NCBI RefSeq assembly: GCF_014306625.1
Contig: NZ_JACRYL010000002.1
Coordinates: 292,792 to 356,791, forward strand
DNA length: 64,000 nucleotides
From: Pedobacter fastidiosus
GTDB taxonomy: Bacteria > Bacteroidota > Bacteroidia > Sphingobacteriales > Sphingobacteriaceae
Reading direction: 5' to 3'
Below are positions 23,533-34,202 of this stretch, piece by piece. Below the pieces are notes generated by a model. The model worked only from the letters and a program-made list of their open reading frames with translations. It was not told the origin of the DNA and searched no databases. A program made the translations under genes and the position numbers. Position 1 is the first letter of the stretch; each line of letters begins with the position of its first letter.

Positions 23533-24729
23533 ATGCTTAATTTTAATTTACCCAAAAACATTGCGCCTGCTAATGAAGAAGCGAGATTAAAAAAGCTTCG
23601 CGAATATGAAATATTGGATACACCTGCAGAAAATGGTTTTAACCACATTGCGATGTTGGCCAAAGGAATTTTCGAGGCCGATAATGCTTATGTTACTTTT
23701 ATTGATGAAGATAGAGTTTTTCTAAAAGCGAATGCAAAAAATCAAGAATCGGCCGAAATCAAGCGTAATGATAGTTTTTGCACACTCGCAATTTTAACTA
23801 AAAATATAACCGTTTTTGAAGATACAAACGCCATTTCTGGCTTCCTTCAAAATCCTTATGTAAAAAGTGGCGAAGTTCGATTTTATGCCAGTGCTCCAAT
23901 AATTACTCCTGAAGGCTATATCATTGGAACCGTAAGCGTTACGGATAAATCACCAAGGAAACCAACCGAGGATCAATTAAATATGTTGAGTTTATTATCC
24001 AAAATTGCTTTGGATAAATTGGAAACTCGGTTGGCCATTAGAAAATCGCTAAGGGCGCACGATGATCGTTTACACATGCTGGTGCACGATTTAAAAAACC
24101 CAATGACAACCATTTCACTTCAATCTGAATTGGCCGGAAGAATTTCTGGTGCTGACGAAAAAGTTGCTTTGATTGCTGGAAAAATAAACCAACAATCTAA
24201 AAACATGATTGATAATTTAAACTTTATTTTAAGCGCAGCAAGAAGAGAGAAGGAAACCTTTAAAATGCAGAAAATTAAGGTTGATTTAAACGCGGTAATC
24301 AATCAGGTTATTAACGATCTGACTAAAATAAGTACAAATAAAAATCAACAAATAATTTTTATCGCAGAAGGGGTAATAGAGATTTACGGTGATCAAAACA
24401 AACTAAATCAAATTTTCAACAACCTAATCGAAAACGCAATCAAGTTTTCCGAGGTTGGAAAGGAGATCAAAATCTCGCTTACTTCAGAAGGCAATTTGGT
24501 AACCGTTTCTATTCAGGATTTCGGACAAGGCTTATCAAAAGATGATTTGGAAAGGTTATTCTTAAAATTTGCTAATTTAAGTTCTAACCCAACCGCAAAT
24601 GAAGATTCTAATGGCTTGGGCTTATCTACCGTTAAAATGTTCGTAGATATGCACAAAGGGAAAATTTGGGCAGAAAGTGTAGGACAAAATTTGGGAACCA
24701 CCTTTTATTTAGAATTACCGATTAAATAA
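23533..24729 (+). CDS. GAF-domain sensor histidine kinase
   Basis: A 398-residue soluble kinase. A GAF domain (about residues 20-165, starting ARLKKLREYEILDTPAENGF) precedes the HisKA helix with the phospho-His in HMLVHDLKNPMTTISLQ. The ATPase domain has NLIENAIKFSE, DFGQGLSKDD and NGLGLSTVKMFVDMHKGKIW. There are no membrane segments. No response regulator is adjacent. The GAF ligand is unknown. Its stop overlaps the convergent phosphoesterase gene by 8 bp. Confidence 0.9.
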   Translation: MLNFNLPKNIAPANEEARLKKLREYEILDTPAENGFNHIAMLAKGIFEADNAYVTFIDEDRVFLKANAKNQESAEIKRNDSFCTLAILTKNITVFEDTNAISGFLQNPYVKSGEVRFYASAPIITPEGYIIGTVSVTDKSPRKPTEDQLNMLSLLSKIALDKLETRLAIRKSLRAHDDRLHMLVHDLKNPMTTISLQSELAGRISGADEKVALIAGKINQQSKNMIDNLNFILSAARREKETFKMQKIKVDLNAVINQVINDLTKISTNKNQQIIFIAEGVIEIYGDQNKLNQIFNNLIENAIKFSEVGKEIKISLTSEGNLVTVSIQDFGQGLSKDDLERLFLKFANLSSNPTANEDSNGLGLSTVKMFVDMHKGKIWAESVGQNLGTTFYLELPIK

Positions 24730-25816
24730 CTGGATCTATAAGTTCTGAGAGTTTCATCTCTTCTAGAATAATTCGTTCTGGATCTCCGTTCCGTAAAAAA
24801 GACCATTTAATCAGCCTAATAAAACCGGCATCAATCTCAATTCCGGTAATGTCGCCATCGCTAAAACAACAACACCCGCTGTTGAAATAGCTTGGTTTAT
24901 ATTGCCTAAATCTTGGCGCCTTATCCCCTTCCTTAATTCGTTTGCGCAATTCGGCATTTAAAAGTTCCAGCTGATTTTGATCATCATCTTTCTTAGCCTG
25001 CCTTTGTTTAATGTAAATTCTTTCTAAATGGGTTAACGAAGCAAAAACTGGTTGATGCGTATGTCCGGTAATTAAAGCAATATTTTTCTTACTTGCCACC
25101 CAGCTATACATCATTGTATTATGGGCCGTTTTTAACTGATTATCGTAAGCTGGCGTATTTGGGTTTATCTGTAAATAAGCTTGTAATGGCGCCCAAATCG
25201 TACTCACAAACCATTTACTAAACCAATTTCCATCACTCTGTAAATCGCCTTGATGGCCGTGAGTTAAAAATATATCCAAAGTTTGATTCCCAATTTCGGC
25301 CTTTAAAATTGCACCTTCATAAATGGGAATCTTTTTTCCATAAATACGATTCAAATTAAAGCCCGAGAGTGGATCATTATCCCAATACAAATCATGATTT
25401 CCAAATATTTTGGTAAAGGCATCTCTCACTATAAAAGCCTTTTCACACTCAAAAGTTTCTTTATTATGCTTAATAACCGATTCTAGCAAATTCTCCCAAA
25501 GCTCCTCACTGTCGCCCAAATTAATATATTTAAAATCTGCCTGATTATAATATTTTAAGGCCACTAAATAGTTTTTTTCGGCCAATGCAAAGTCGTCTGC
25601 ATAATCTCGAGCCCCTTTATGCTGATCAGAAAGTATGATGTATTTATCTTGGTCGGTAAGTTTAAAAATCAATCCACGCTTGCCCGGTTCAGCATTTATT
25701 TTTTTAAAAAGTTTGTTCAACGCATCATGAATTCGTTTTCTATTTGGCCTTGAACCATATTTATTCGTCATCCGAATAATCCAACTACTTAGCCAACGTT
25801 GTAATAATTTTCGCAT
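24722..25816 (-). CDS. calcineurin-like metallophosphoesterase
   Basis: A 364-residue two-metal phosphoesterase with all five motifs: ILSDQHKGARD, NLGDSEELWEN, IFGNHDLYWD, IFLTHGHQGD and ALITGHTHQPVF. No signal peptide is evident. The first residues are basic. The arrangement resembles the UDP-2,3-diacylglucosamine hydrolase (LpxH) superfamily, but the length and inserts differ, so the substrate is open. Confidence 0.88.
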   Translation of the reverse strand: MRKLLQRWLSSWIIRMTNKYGSRPNRKRIHDALNKLFKKINAEPGKRGLIFKLTDQDKYIILSDQHKGARDYADDFALAEKNYLVALKYYNQADFKYINLGDSEELWENLLESVIKHNKETFECEKAFIVRDAFTKIFGNHDLYWDNDPLSGFNLNRIYGKKIPIYEGAILKAEIGNQTLDIFLTHGHQGDLQSDGNWFSKWFVSTIWAPLQAYLQINPNTPAYDNQLKTAHNTMMYSWVASKKNIALITGHTHQPVFASLTHLERIYIKQRQAKKDDDQNQLELLNAELRKRIKEGDKAPRFRQYKPSYFNSGCCCFSDGDITGIEIDAGFIRLIKWSFLRNGDPERIILEEMKLSELIDPVI

Positions 25817-25910
25817 TAAGGGCTTTTGCTTTTAAAATTTAGTCGCAATGGCAAAATAACAAAAATTGGCATCAATCGTTTTAAAAGATTATTTAGTATT
25901 AATACTTAGA

Positions 25911-26701
25911 AAAAAAATCCGAGTAATCAGCGGGAAACCAAAATTTAATATACCTTCCCTCAAACCAGTCTCGTCATTGCGAACTGAAGCCTAGGTATTG
26001 CGGTGGAGTGAAGCAATCTTCTCGTTTTGCAATAACTTTCAATCTCCCGCAGATCAAGGTGATTTTCGCAGAACCGAAACGCTATTGCTACTTAAAAAAG
26101 ATTGGCTTCGCAAGGATGACCTTTTTTATTAAGATATTCGGGAGATGCTTTCGCATTATTTCTAATCAGAAAAAAAATCAGCGTAATCAGCGTAATCAGT
26201 GAGAAACCAAAACTTAGCCTATTCCCTCAAACCAGTCTCGTCATTGCGAACTGAAGCCAAGGTATTGCAGTGGAGTGAAGCAATCTTCTCCTTTTTTGCA
26301 CTAACTTTCAATCTCCCGCAGATCAAGGTGATTTTCGCAGAACCGAAACGCTATTTCTACACAAAAATATTTTAACCACAGATAAAAAGGATGAACACAG
26401 ATATTTTTTTTTACCTATTGGTTGGTGTATCACCAAATGAAACCTTATATTAATCTAATAAGGAGATACTTCCGAATTATTTCTAATCAGAAAAAAAATC
26501 TGCGTAATCAGCGGGAAACCAAAACTTAGCCTATTCCCTCAAACCAGTCTAGTCATTGCGAACTGAAGCCTAGGTATTGCGGTGGGGTGAAGCAATCTTC
26601 TCCTTTTTTACACTAACTTTCAATCTCCCGCAGATCAAGGTGATTTTCGCAGAACCGAAACGCTATTGCTACTTAAAAAAAATTGGCTTCGCAAGGACGA
26701 C
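25911..26701. repeat. three copies of a long intergenic direct repeat containing REP pieces
   Basis: Three units of about 190-240 bp (about 25911-26122, 26139-26360 and 26461-26701) share the same order of blocks. These are AATCAGCGGGAAACCAAAA, CCTCAAACCAGTCTCGTCAT, GCGAACTGAAGCC, GTGGAGTGAAGCAATCTTCT, CAATCTCCCGCAGATCAAGG, TGATTTTCGCAGAACCGAAA and CGCTATTGCTAC, usually ending in ATTGGCTTCGCAAGGA. Copies 2 and 3 also share a leader (TTATTTCTAATCAGAAAAAA). No ORF is convincing. This explains nearly all of the 1-kb gap 25817-26832. Confidence 0.85.
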
Positions 26702-26783
26702 CGTATCATAAGGTTTGCCTGTTAATTGGTGACTTACCGATCGAAATAATATGCTAATTAAATCGATCACCGATAACAAAAAA

Positions 26784-26807
26784 AGGTCGTGGAAAACTCC
26801 ACGACCT
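26784..26807 (-). terminator. terminator of the gltBD operon
   Basis: AGGTCGTGGA and TCCACGACCT form a perfect 10-bp stem with a four-base loop. On the minus strand it is followed by seven T residues, 25 bp past the gltD stop. Confidence 0.88.
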
Positions 26808-26832
26808 AAAAAATAAATATTTAAACCTGTAT

Positions 26833-28299
26833 TTAAGCGTAAGCAACAGCATCTCTCGATGCAAGTTTGGTAGATCCCATTAAGTATTCATCTACTTTTC
26901 TGGCAGCCTCCCTACCTTCAGAAATTGCCCAAACTACTAAAGATTGTCCGCGGCGAACATCACCAGCAGCAAAAATTTTCGCGATATTGGTTTGATAAGT
27001 ATGCTCTGAAGCATTTACATTTCCTCGGTTATCCAATTCAATACCAAGCTTTTCAATTAAACCTTCTTTTTGAGGATGTAAGAAACCCATCGCTAAAAGA
27101 ACCAATTCGCATGGTAAATCTCTTTCAGTTCCGGCAACTTCGGTAAACTTTACCGGTCTGCCGTTTGCATCAATTTCCCATTCAACATCAACAACTTTTA
27201 AAGCTTTCAAATTGCCATTTTCATCAGCAATAAAGTTTTTGGTATTAACCGACCAAGCTCTTTCTGCGCCTTCTTCATGCGATGAAGTATGTTTCAATAA
27301 CATTGGATAAGTTGGCCAAGGCATATTGGAACTACGAATTTGAGGAGGCATTGGCATAATTTCGAACTGCGTTACCGATTTTGCCCCATGGCGATTAGAA
27401 GTACCGATACAATCAGAACCTGTATCGCCACCGCCAATAACAATAACATTTTTGCCTGTAGCCATAATGTCTTCCACCACAACATCTCTATTGGCAACCC
27501 GTTTATTTTGTTGTTTTAAGAAATCCATTGCAAAATGAACACCTTTAGCCGAGCGACCGTCAATTGGCAAATCGCGAGGAATTGTAGAACCACCAGCCAA
27601 AACCAATGCATTAAAATCTCTCAACAATGTGCTTATTTCTACATTTTCGCCAACGTTGGCATTACATTTAAAAATAATCCCTTCCTCCTTCATCAAATCA
27701 ACACGGCGATCGATCACATTTTTTTGAAGTTTGAAATCTGGAATTCCGTATCTCAACAAACCACCTGGAGCATCATCACGTTCAAAAACGGTAACTTCAT
27801 GCCCGGCTTTGTTTAATTGAGCAGCAGCCGCTAAACCTGCCGGTCCTGAACCAATTACAGCAACTTTTTTACCAGTTCTAATAAGTGGTGCTTTTGCTTT
27901 GATGTATCCTTTTTCAAAGGCAATTTCAATAATGTGTTTCTCAATTTCTTCAATAGAAACCGGCGGACGATTAATTCCTAATACACAAGCGGATTCGCAT
28001 GGTGCCGGACAAATTCTTCCAGTAAATTCGGGAAAGTTATTTGTGCTTAGTAGAATATTTGCAGCCTGTTCCCATTTACCTTGATATACGGCATCGTTAA
28101 ATTCTGGAATCACGTTACCCAATGGGCAACCCGACTGGCAGAAGGGAACGCCACAATCCATACACCGTGCAGCTTGTCTATTTAATTCTTGTGAGGGTAA
28201 TTCATTTAAAAATTCCCCATAATGTTTTACTCTAGTTGTAGCCTCTTCTCGCGTGGGCGCAACTCTATCGTACTCTTGAAATCCTGTTACTTTTCCCAT
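26833..28299 (-). CDS. gltD: glutamate synthase, small (beta) subunit
   Basis: A 488-residue subunit that passes electrons from NADPH through FAD and iron-sulfur centres to the large subunit. The N-terminal cysteine cluster is [17 protein letters not shown], with more Cys in [15 protein letters not shown]. The FAD site is [15 protein letters not shown] and the NAD(P)H site is [16 protein letters not shown] closure occurs near [15 protein letters not shown]. It is three bases downstream of gltB, so the two subunits are made together. Confidence 0.95.
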   Translation of the reverse strand: MGKVTGFQEYDRVAPTREEATTRVKHYGEFLNELPSQELNRQAARCMDCGVPFCQSGCPLGNVIPEFNDAVYQGKWEQAANILLSTNNFPEFTGRICPAPCESACVLGINRPPVSIEEIEKHIIEIAFEKGYIKAKAPLIRTGKKVAVIGSGPAGLAAAAQLNKAGHEVTVFERDDAPGGLLRYGIPDFKLQKNVIDRRVDLMKEEGIIFKCNANVGENVEISTLLRDFNALVLAGGSTIPRDLPIDGRSAKGVHFAMDFLKQQNKRVANRDVVVEDIMATGKNVIVIGGGDTGSDCIGTSNRHGAKSVTQFEIMPMPPQIRSSNMPWPTYPMLLKHTSSHEEGAERAWSVNTKNFIADENGNLKALKVVDVEWEIDANGRPVKFTEVAGTERDLPCELVLLAMGFLHPQKEGLIEKLGIELDNRGNVNASEHTYQTNIAKIFAAGDVRRGQSLVVWAISEGREAARKVDEYLMGSTKLASRDAVAYA

Positions 28300-28302
28300 G
28301 GC

Positions 28303-31300
28303 TTAGTGTGTTTTTACTTGTTGATTACGTTTTGCTAAAACCGCTTTGTATTCTTTAGGGAATACTTTAACGAAATGGTTAGATTGAGTTTTCCAATCGC
28401 TCAAGATAAATTCTGCAACCTTACTGTCTGTTAAACGAATATGCGTTTTAAGCAAGGCTAAAATACGTTCTTCATCTTCAGCCTGTAAAGGATCAAGATC
28501 TACCATTTCCTTATTGCACTTGCGGGCAAAAGTTCCATTTGCATCATAAATCCAAGCCACACCGCCACTCATGCCGGCTGCAAAGTTACTTCCTGTATCA
28601 CCAAGAATTAAAACTTCGCCACCAGTCATATATTCACAACCATGATCTCCAACACCTTCCACAACCGCAGTTGCGCCCGAGTTACGAACTGCAAAACGTT
28701 CACCAGCTTTACCACGGGCAAATAACTCACCAGATGTTGCACCATAAAGTGCTACGTTACCGATAATAATATTTTGTTCGGGAATAAAGGTTGAGTTTGA
28801 AAATGGATAAATCGCCAAGCGTGCCCCAGATAATCCCTTACCAACATAATCATTCGCTTCACCTTCTAGTGATAAAGTAACGCCACGAGCATTAAATGCC
28901 CCAAAACTTTGTCCTGCAGAACCCACAAATTTAAAGTTGATGGTATCTGGAGGTAAACCTGCGCCTAAATGTACTTTAGAAATCTCATTAGATAACATTG
29001 TACCAATAGAACGATTCGTGTTTTTAACCTCGAAACTTGCAAAAACCGGTTCAATGTTATTAATTGCCGGTTGAGCTGCTGCAATTAATTGGTGATCTAA
29101 AACGTGCTCTAAACCATGATCTTGACTTTCTGTATTAAATAATGGAAGACCATTATCTTCTGCTTTGTAAAGAATTGCCGATAAGTCTAAATGTTTTAAC
29201 TTCCAGTCTTCAGTTGGCAATTCACGTACTTTTAAAATATCCGCTTGACCAATCATTTCGTGAATGGTTCTGAAACCAAGTTCAGCCATAATCTCACGCA
29301 GCTCTTCAGCTAAGAAATGGAAAAGATTAACAACGTGATCTGCATCTCCACTAAACAATTTCCTTAGTTCGGGATCTTGAGTGGCCACACCAACTGGGCA
29401 AGTGTTTAAATGACATTTACGCATCATTATACAGCCTGCTGTTACCAATGCAGCTGTTGCTACTCCCCATTCTTCTGCACCTAATAAAGCAGCAATTGCA
29501 ATATCTCTACCTGTTTTTAATTGACCATCAGTTTGTAAAACAATGCGATTACGCAATTTATTTTTAACTAAGGTTTGATGTGCTTCAGCCAAACCAAGCT
29601 CCCAAGGAAGACCAGCATGTTGAATAGAAGTTAATGGAGAAGCACCTGTACCACCATCAAAACCAGAAACCAGAATTACATCGGCATGTGCTTTCGCAAC
29701 ACCGGCGGCAATAGTTCCAACACCAGCTTTAGATACCAATTTAACATTGATTCTAGCCGCACGATTGGCATTTTTCAAATCATAAATCAGTTGAGCCAAA
29801 TCCTCAATTGAATAAATATCGTGGTGTGGAGGAGGCGAAATTAAACCAACTCCAGGTGTAGAGTGACGAACTTTTGCAATCCAATCATCCACTTTGTGCC
29901 CAGGCAATTGTCCACCCTCTCCAGGTTTTGCACCTTGAGCCATTTTAATCTGTAACTCATCGGCACTGGTTAAGTAATAACTGGTTACCCCAAAACGAGC
30001 AGATGCTACTTGTTTAATGGCAGAGCGCATACTATCGCCATTTGGCAATTTAGTGTAACGCATTTCATCTTCTCCGCCTTCTCCAGTATTGCTTTTTCCG
30101 CCAATTCGGTTCATCGCAATCGCTAAAGTTGAGTGTGCCTCATGAGAAATTGAACCAAAAGACATTGCTCCGGTTGCAAATCTTTTTAAAATTGCTTCGG
30201 TAGATTCTACCTCATTTAAAGGAACTGAAGGACGACTATAATTAAATTCGAACAACCCACGGATGGTATAAGCTTGTTGTGTTTGCTCATTTACCAGTTT
30301 AGAGTATTGCTTAAAAATATTGTAATCGTTTTTACGAGTTGCGTTTTGCAACAAGTGGATGGTTTGAGGATTAAATAAATGTGCCTCACCCCTACGACGG
30401 AATTTATAAGTACCGCCAGCTGGCAATAAATTTTCAATTTGCGTTGCAGGTCCGAAACTGCGATGATGTTTAATTAGAGTTTCTTTAGCAATTTCATCTA
30501 ATCCCAATCCACCGATACGAGAAACCGCACCTGTGAAATAAGTATTTACAACTTGTTTATTTAAACCTAAAATTTCGAAAATTTGTGCGCCTTGGTACGA
30601 TTGCAAGGTCGAAATTCCCATCTTAGAGAAGATTTTAAGCAAGCCACTATTAACCGCATAAATATAATTTTTGGTTAACTGCTCTATGGATAATCCAGAT
30701 TCTTCTGCAAAACCATTGATGGTTTCCAAAGCTAGGTAAGGATTGATTGCGGTAACACCAAAGCCCAATAAGGTCGCAAAATGATGTACCTCCCAAATGT
30801 CTCCACCTTCTACAACTATCCCAACAGCACCACGATATCCTTTACGAATTAAGTGATGATGAACCGCAGAAACAGCTAATAACGAAGGCATTGCAGCATG
30901 TTCAGAATCGATTGCTCTATCTGTTAGTACGATAACCTGAAAGCCATCCTCAACCGCATCTACTGCATAACGGCACAAACGATCTAAAGCTTTCGCCATA
31001 GCGCCAGGCTTACCATCCGCTCTAAAATAAGTTTGCAAAGTTTTCGCCTGGAAAACCCCGGTATCAATACTTCTTAATTTTTCTAACTCTTGATTGGTTA
31101 ATATTGGGTGTTTAATGGCCACACAATGCGATTGCAAAGGGTTTTCCTCCAACAAATTTCCATTGCTTCCCATAAAACTGGCCAAACTCATCACTACCTT
31201 TTCGCGGATCGGATCAATTGGAGGATTGGTAACCTGAGCAAATAACTGTTTAAAATAGTTAGATAAATGCTGAGGCCGTTTTGATAAAATTGCAAGTGGC

Positions 31301-32802
31301 GTATCAGTACCCATAGAACCAATTGGCTCTTTAGCTTCAATTGCCATCGGTTTAAGTAAAAGATCGATATCTTCTCTACTGTAACCAAAAACCTGCTGAT
31401 ATTTAAAAATAGATTCTTCTGATAGTCCGGTAAACATTACTCGAGGTTCAGGCAATTCCTCCAAACGGATTTGATATTGGTTAATCCAATCTGAATATGG
31501 GCTTTTGCTACAAACCTGTTGTTTTATTTCAGTATCGCTGATAATTCTACCCTGCTCCATGTCTACAACAAACATTTTGCCCGGCGTTAAACGACCTTTT
31601 TCTATAATTGTACTTTGATCAATTGCTAAGGCTCCAGCTTCAGATGCCATAATTACGCGATCATCAGAGGTGATTGCATAACGGGAAGGGCGTAAACCAT
31701 TCCGATCCAAAGTTGCGCCAATCAGTTTACCATCAGTAAAAGCGATTGCTGCAGGTCCATCCCAAGGCTCCATTAATGTAGCATGGAACTCATAGAATGC
31801 TTTTTTAATTGGATCCATGTCTTCGTTGCCATCCCAAGCTTCAGGAACCAACATCATTAAAACATGAGGAAGTGTTCTGCCTGCATGAAGCAATAGTTCG
31901 ATTACGTTATCTAAACAGCCAGAATCTGAGTTGGTTTCATCGATAACCGGAAGTAACATATCCAATTCTTCTGGTGTAAAATAGGCCGATGCAAAAGATT
32001 TAACACCTGCTCTAAACCAGTTTAAATTCCCCTGTAAGGTATTAATTTCACCATTATGTGCAATAAAGCGAAACGGTTGAGCTAAGCGCCAAGAAGGAAA
32101 AGTATTGGTTGCAAAACGCGAGTGAACCAAGCCTAAAGCAGAAACCATTCGCTTATCGCTTAGATCGGTAAAATAGGTACGTACTTGTAACGAAGTAAGC
32201 TGACCTTTATATATGATGGTTTGCGCAGAAAGCGAAACAATATAAAAATCTTTGCCACCGTGAACCGTATTGACGATTAGCTTGATTAAATAATTTTTAA
32301 AGATGTAAAGTTTGCGTTCGAAATCAGCGCCTTGCGCAACTGCATACGGACGAGCAATAAAAACCTGCTCAATTTCTGGCTCTACAGAAAGTGCCATATT
32401 TCCGATATCAGTGGTATCCACATCAACCTTTCTAAAACCTAGAATTTCTAATCCTAGTTTTTCGGCAGCACGATAAATTAACTCTCTGCATTCTTCTCTA
32501 GATCGAATGTCTTTCGGCATAAAAAGCATACCAACACCGTAATTATTGGTTTCTGGTAAGCTAAAGCCAGCTTTTAAACATTCATCGTAAAAAAATTCGT
32601 GAGGGATTTGCAGCATAATACCAGCACCATCGCCAGTATTTGGTTCTGCACCACAAGCTCCCCTGTGATCTAAATTTTCTAAAATAGTAAGCGCATCGGA
32701 GATAATTTGGTGTGATTTTCGCCCTTTCACATGCGCAACAAACCCAATACCGCAGGCATCGTGTTCGAATTGTGCATCATACAATCCACTGTTTGGTTTC
32801 AT
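28303..32802 (-). CDS. gltB: glutamate synthase, large (alpha) subunit
   Basis: A 1499-residue subunit that turns glutamine plus 2-oxoglutarate into two glutamates. The nucleophile is Cys17 (HDACGIGFVAHV), exposed after removal of a 16-residue propeptide. The class-II amidotransferase domain is followed by the central domain, the FMN barrel (GAKPGEGGQLPG, HHDIYSIEDL, LVSGFDGGTGASP) and the 3Fe-4S cysteines (CIMMRKCHLNTCPVG). The C-terminal GXGXG helix closes the chain (SFGAFNARGVTLSLEGEAND). Length matches the family. It is the first gene of the gltBD operon, the core of ammonium assimilation. Confidence 0.96.
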   Translation of the reverse strand: MKPNSGLYDAQFEHDACGIGFVAHVKGRKSHQIISDALTILENLDHRGACGAEPNTGDGAGIMLQIPHEFFYDECLKAGFSLPETNNYGVGMLFMPKDIRSREECRELIYRAAEKLGLEILGFRKVDVDTTDIGNMALSVEPEIEQVFIARPYAVAQGADFERKLYIFKNYLIKLIVNTVHGGKDFYIVSLSAQTIIYKGQLTSLQVRTYFTDLSDKRMVSALGLVHSRFATNTFPSWRLAQPFRFIAHNGEINTLQGNLNWFRAGVKSFASAYFTPEELDMLLPVIDETNSDSGCLDNVIELLLHAGRTLPHVLMMLVPEAWDGNEDMDPIKKAFYEFHATLMEPWDGPAAIAFTDGKLIGATLDRNGLRPSRYAITSDDRVIMASEAGALAIDQSTIIEKGRLTPGKMFVVDMEQGRIISDTEIKQQVCSKSPYSDWINQYQIRLEELPEPRVMFTGLSEESIFKYQQVFGYSREDIDLLLKPMAIEAKEPIGSMGTDTPLAILSKRPQHLSNYFKQLFAQVTNPPIDPIREKVVMSLASFMGSNGNLLEENPLQSHCVAIKHPILTNQELEKLRSIDTGVFQAKTLQTYFRADGKPGAMAKALDRLCRYAVDAVEDGFQVIVLTDRAIDSEHAAMPSLLAVSAVHHHLIRKGYRGAVGIVVEGGDIWEVHHFATLLGFGVTAINPYLALETINGFAEESGLSIEQLTKNYIYAVNSGLLKIFSKMGISTLQSYQGAQIFEILGLNKQVVNTYFTGAVSRIGGLGLDEIAKETLIKHHRSFGPATQIENLLPAGGTYKFRRRGEAHLFNPQTIHLLQNATRKNDYNIFKQYSKLVNEQTQQAYTIRGLFEFNYSRPSVPLNEVESTEAILKRFATGAMSFGSISHEAHSTLAIAMNRIGGKSNTGEGGEDEMRYTKLPNGDSMRSAIKQVASARFGVTSYYLTSADELQIKMAQGAKPGEGGQLPGHKVDDWIAKVRHSTPGVGLISPPPHHDIYSIEDLAQLIYDLKNANRAARINVKLVSKAGVGTIAAGVAKAHADVILVSGFDGGTGASPLTSIQHAGLPWELGLAEAHQTLVKNKLRNRIVLQTDGQLKTGRDIAIAALLGAEEWGVATAALVTAGCIMMRKCHLNTCPVGVATQDPELRKLFSGDADHVVNLFHFLAEELREIMAELGFRTIHEMIGQADILKVRELPTEDWKLKHLDLSAILYKAEDNGLPLFNTESQDHGLEHVLDHQLIAAAQPAINNIEPVFASFEVKNTNRSIGTMLSNEISKVHLGAGLPPDTINFKFVGSAGQSFGAFNARGVTLSLEGEANDYVGKGLSGARLAIYPFSNSTFIPEQNIIIGNVALYGATSGELFARGKAGERFAVRNSGATAVVEGVGDHGCEYMTGGEVLILGDTGSNFAAGMSGGVAWIYDANGTFARKCNKEMVDLDPLQAEDEERILALLKTHIRLTDSKVAEFILSDWKTQSNHFVKVFPKEYKAVLAKRNQQVKTH

Positions 32803-33215
32803 TCTTTGCTCGTTAGTTGTTAGTGTATAGGAAACACTAAGATAAAAAAAATGAGGCGCAAATTATAGAGTTTATATAATTTTTAAGATTATTTTAGTTT
32901 TTATGTAACAGACAAACTAAAATTTGAAATATTGCTAATAAAACAATTCAATAAATACGAAATCAGCAAACATAGAAACAGAGTCAAAAACTATATTTTT
33001 AGCAAATTAATCGATAAAAGACATCATATAATATTTTTACATATAAATATACTATTCATAAATAAATTTTAATATCACTTTAGATGTTTTCTTTCCTCTA
33101 TTTAAATATTAGTGATTAACACTTATAAAAAACATAATTTTAGCAACAATAAAATTTTATTAATTTATTAATCAACCACATAGCCAAGATACTAAAAAAA
33201 TTAAAAAAATGCATT
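32803..33215. other. AT-rich intergenic stretch
   Basis: About 400 bp of very AT-rich sequence between the divergent gltB start and the SRP RNA promoter. It must hold the gltB promoter, but no clean TTG/TAnnTTTG pair was found. I see no ORF, long palindrome or RNA motif. Confidence 0.4.
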
Positions 33216-33244
33216 TTGCAAAACCACTTGTTTTGCTACCTTTG
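33216..33244 (+). promoter_or_regulatory. promoter of the SRP RNA gene
   Basis: TTG at 33216-33218 and TACCTTTG at 33237-33244, 18 bp apart, give a full Bacteroidota promoter. The RNA 5' end would fall about five bases later. Confidence 0.75.
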
Positions 33245-33248
33245 TGGC

Positions 33249-33345
33249 GGGCAAGTCTTTTACGACCAGCTCCTTTTGAACTCCCCCAGGGCAGGAATGC
33301 AGCAAGGGTAGAAGGTTGTAGCGGTGCGATAGAAGGTGCTTGCCC
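33249..33345 (+). ncRNA. ffs: signal recognition particle RNA (small bacterial type)
   Basis: The conserved apical domain CCCAGGGCAGGAATGCAGCA then AGGGTAG marks SRP RNA helix 8, the Ffh binding site with a GGAA-type loop. The ends pair as GGGCAAG (33249-33255) with CTTGCCC (33339-33345) and are followed by TTTTTTT, acting as terminator. The length of about 97 nt fits the 4.5S class. With Ffh it targets membrane proteins. A minus-strand ORF across it is a chance frame. Confidence 0.93.
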
Positions 33346-33440
33346 TTTTTTTACTTTCCCTAATCCCCTGAAGGGGGAATACTAAATTCTTCAGGGTTTT
33401 AAACATAAAACTCGAATACTCATTTAAGAATTTATAAACA

Positions 33441-34100
33441 ATGAAATTTTTTATAGACACAGCTAATCTTGATCAAATCAGAGAAGCACAAGACATGGGA
33501 ATTTTGGATGGCGTTACCACCAACCCAAGCTTAATGGCTAAAGAAGGCATTACTGGCGAACAGAATGTAATTAACCACTACAAAGCGATTTGCGATATTG
33601 TTGATGACAACGTAAGTGCTGAAGTTATTGCCACAACATTTGATGAAATTGTTAAAGAAGGTGAAGCTTTAGCTGCCTTAAACCCAAAAATTGTTGTAAA
33701 AGTACCAATGATTAAAGATGGCGTTAAAGCCATTAAATATTTCTCTTCTAAAGGAATCAAAACCAACTGTACATTAATTTTCTCTGCTGGCCAGGCTTTA
33801 TTAGCTGCAAAAGCTGGAGCAACTTATGTATCTCCATTTTTAGGTCGTTTGGATGATATTTCTAGCGATGGTTTGGTTTTAATTGAAGATATCAGAACTA
33901 TTTTTGATAACTACGGTTACGAAACTCAAATTTTGGCAGCATCAATCCGCGGTCCATTGCATATTGTTAACTGTGCTAAATTAGGCGCTGATGTAATTAC
34001 TGCTCCTTTGGCAGCAATTGCTGGTTTGTTAAAACACCCACTTACCGATAGCGGTTTAGCAACTTTCTTAGCAGATCATGCTAAGGCAGCTGGAAAATAA
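33441..34100 (+). CDS. transaldolase / fructose-6-phosphate aldolase family (TalC-type)
   Basis: A 219-residue small transaldolase with the family start [20 protein letters not shown] and [12 protein letters not shown]. The Schiff-base Lys is Lys87 (KIVVKVPMI), followed by [31 protein letters not shown] and ILAASIRGP. Most proteins of this length in Bacteroidota are called probable transaldolase (pentose phosphate pathway), though some act as fructose-6-phosphate aldolases. Sequence alone does not separate these. It is monocistronic, between the SRP RNA and a terminator. Confidence 0.9.
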   Translation: MKFFIDTANLDQIREAQDMGILDGVTTNPSLMAKEGITGEQNVINHYKAICDIVDDNVSAEVIATTFDEIVKEGEALAALNPKIVVKVPMIKDGVKAIKYFSSKGIKTNCTLIFSAGQALLAAKAGATYVSPFLGRLDDISSDGLVLIEDIRTIFDNYGYETQILAASIRGPLHIVNCAKLGADVITAPLAAIAGLLKHPLTDSGLATFLADHAKAAGK

Positions 34101-34121
34101 GCAAAAAAAAAATTAAAATGT

Positions 34122-34152
34122 AAAAGCTCAAATCATAAGATTTGGGCTTTTT
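34122..34152 (+). terminator. terminator of the transaldolase gene
   Basis: AAAAGCTCAAATC pairs with GATTTGGGCTTTT (one wobble) around an ATAA loop, followed by a T run. Confidence 0.8.
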
Positions 34153-34202
34153 GTTTGGAATTATTTTGCAAAGCTTGTTTTTGAAACCCCAACTTAGGCT
34201 TC

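Noticed and set aside
23533..24729. GAF kinase as a second phytochrome
   Set aside because: No PAS/PHY domains, no chromophore Cys and no DIP motif. It is an ordinary GAF histidine kinase.
25911..26701. Triple repeat as a CRISPR array
   Set aside because: Units are about 200 bp with long imperfect matches and irregular spacing, no short identical repeats or unique spacers, and no cas genes nearby.
33260..33460. Minus-strand ORF of about 66 codons
   Set aside because: It covers the SRP RNA and its terminator, and the RNA evidence is much stronger.
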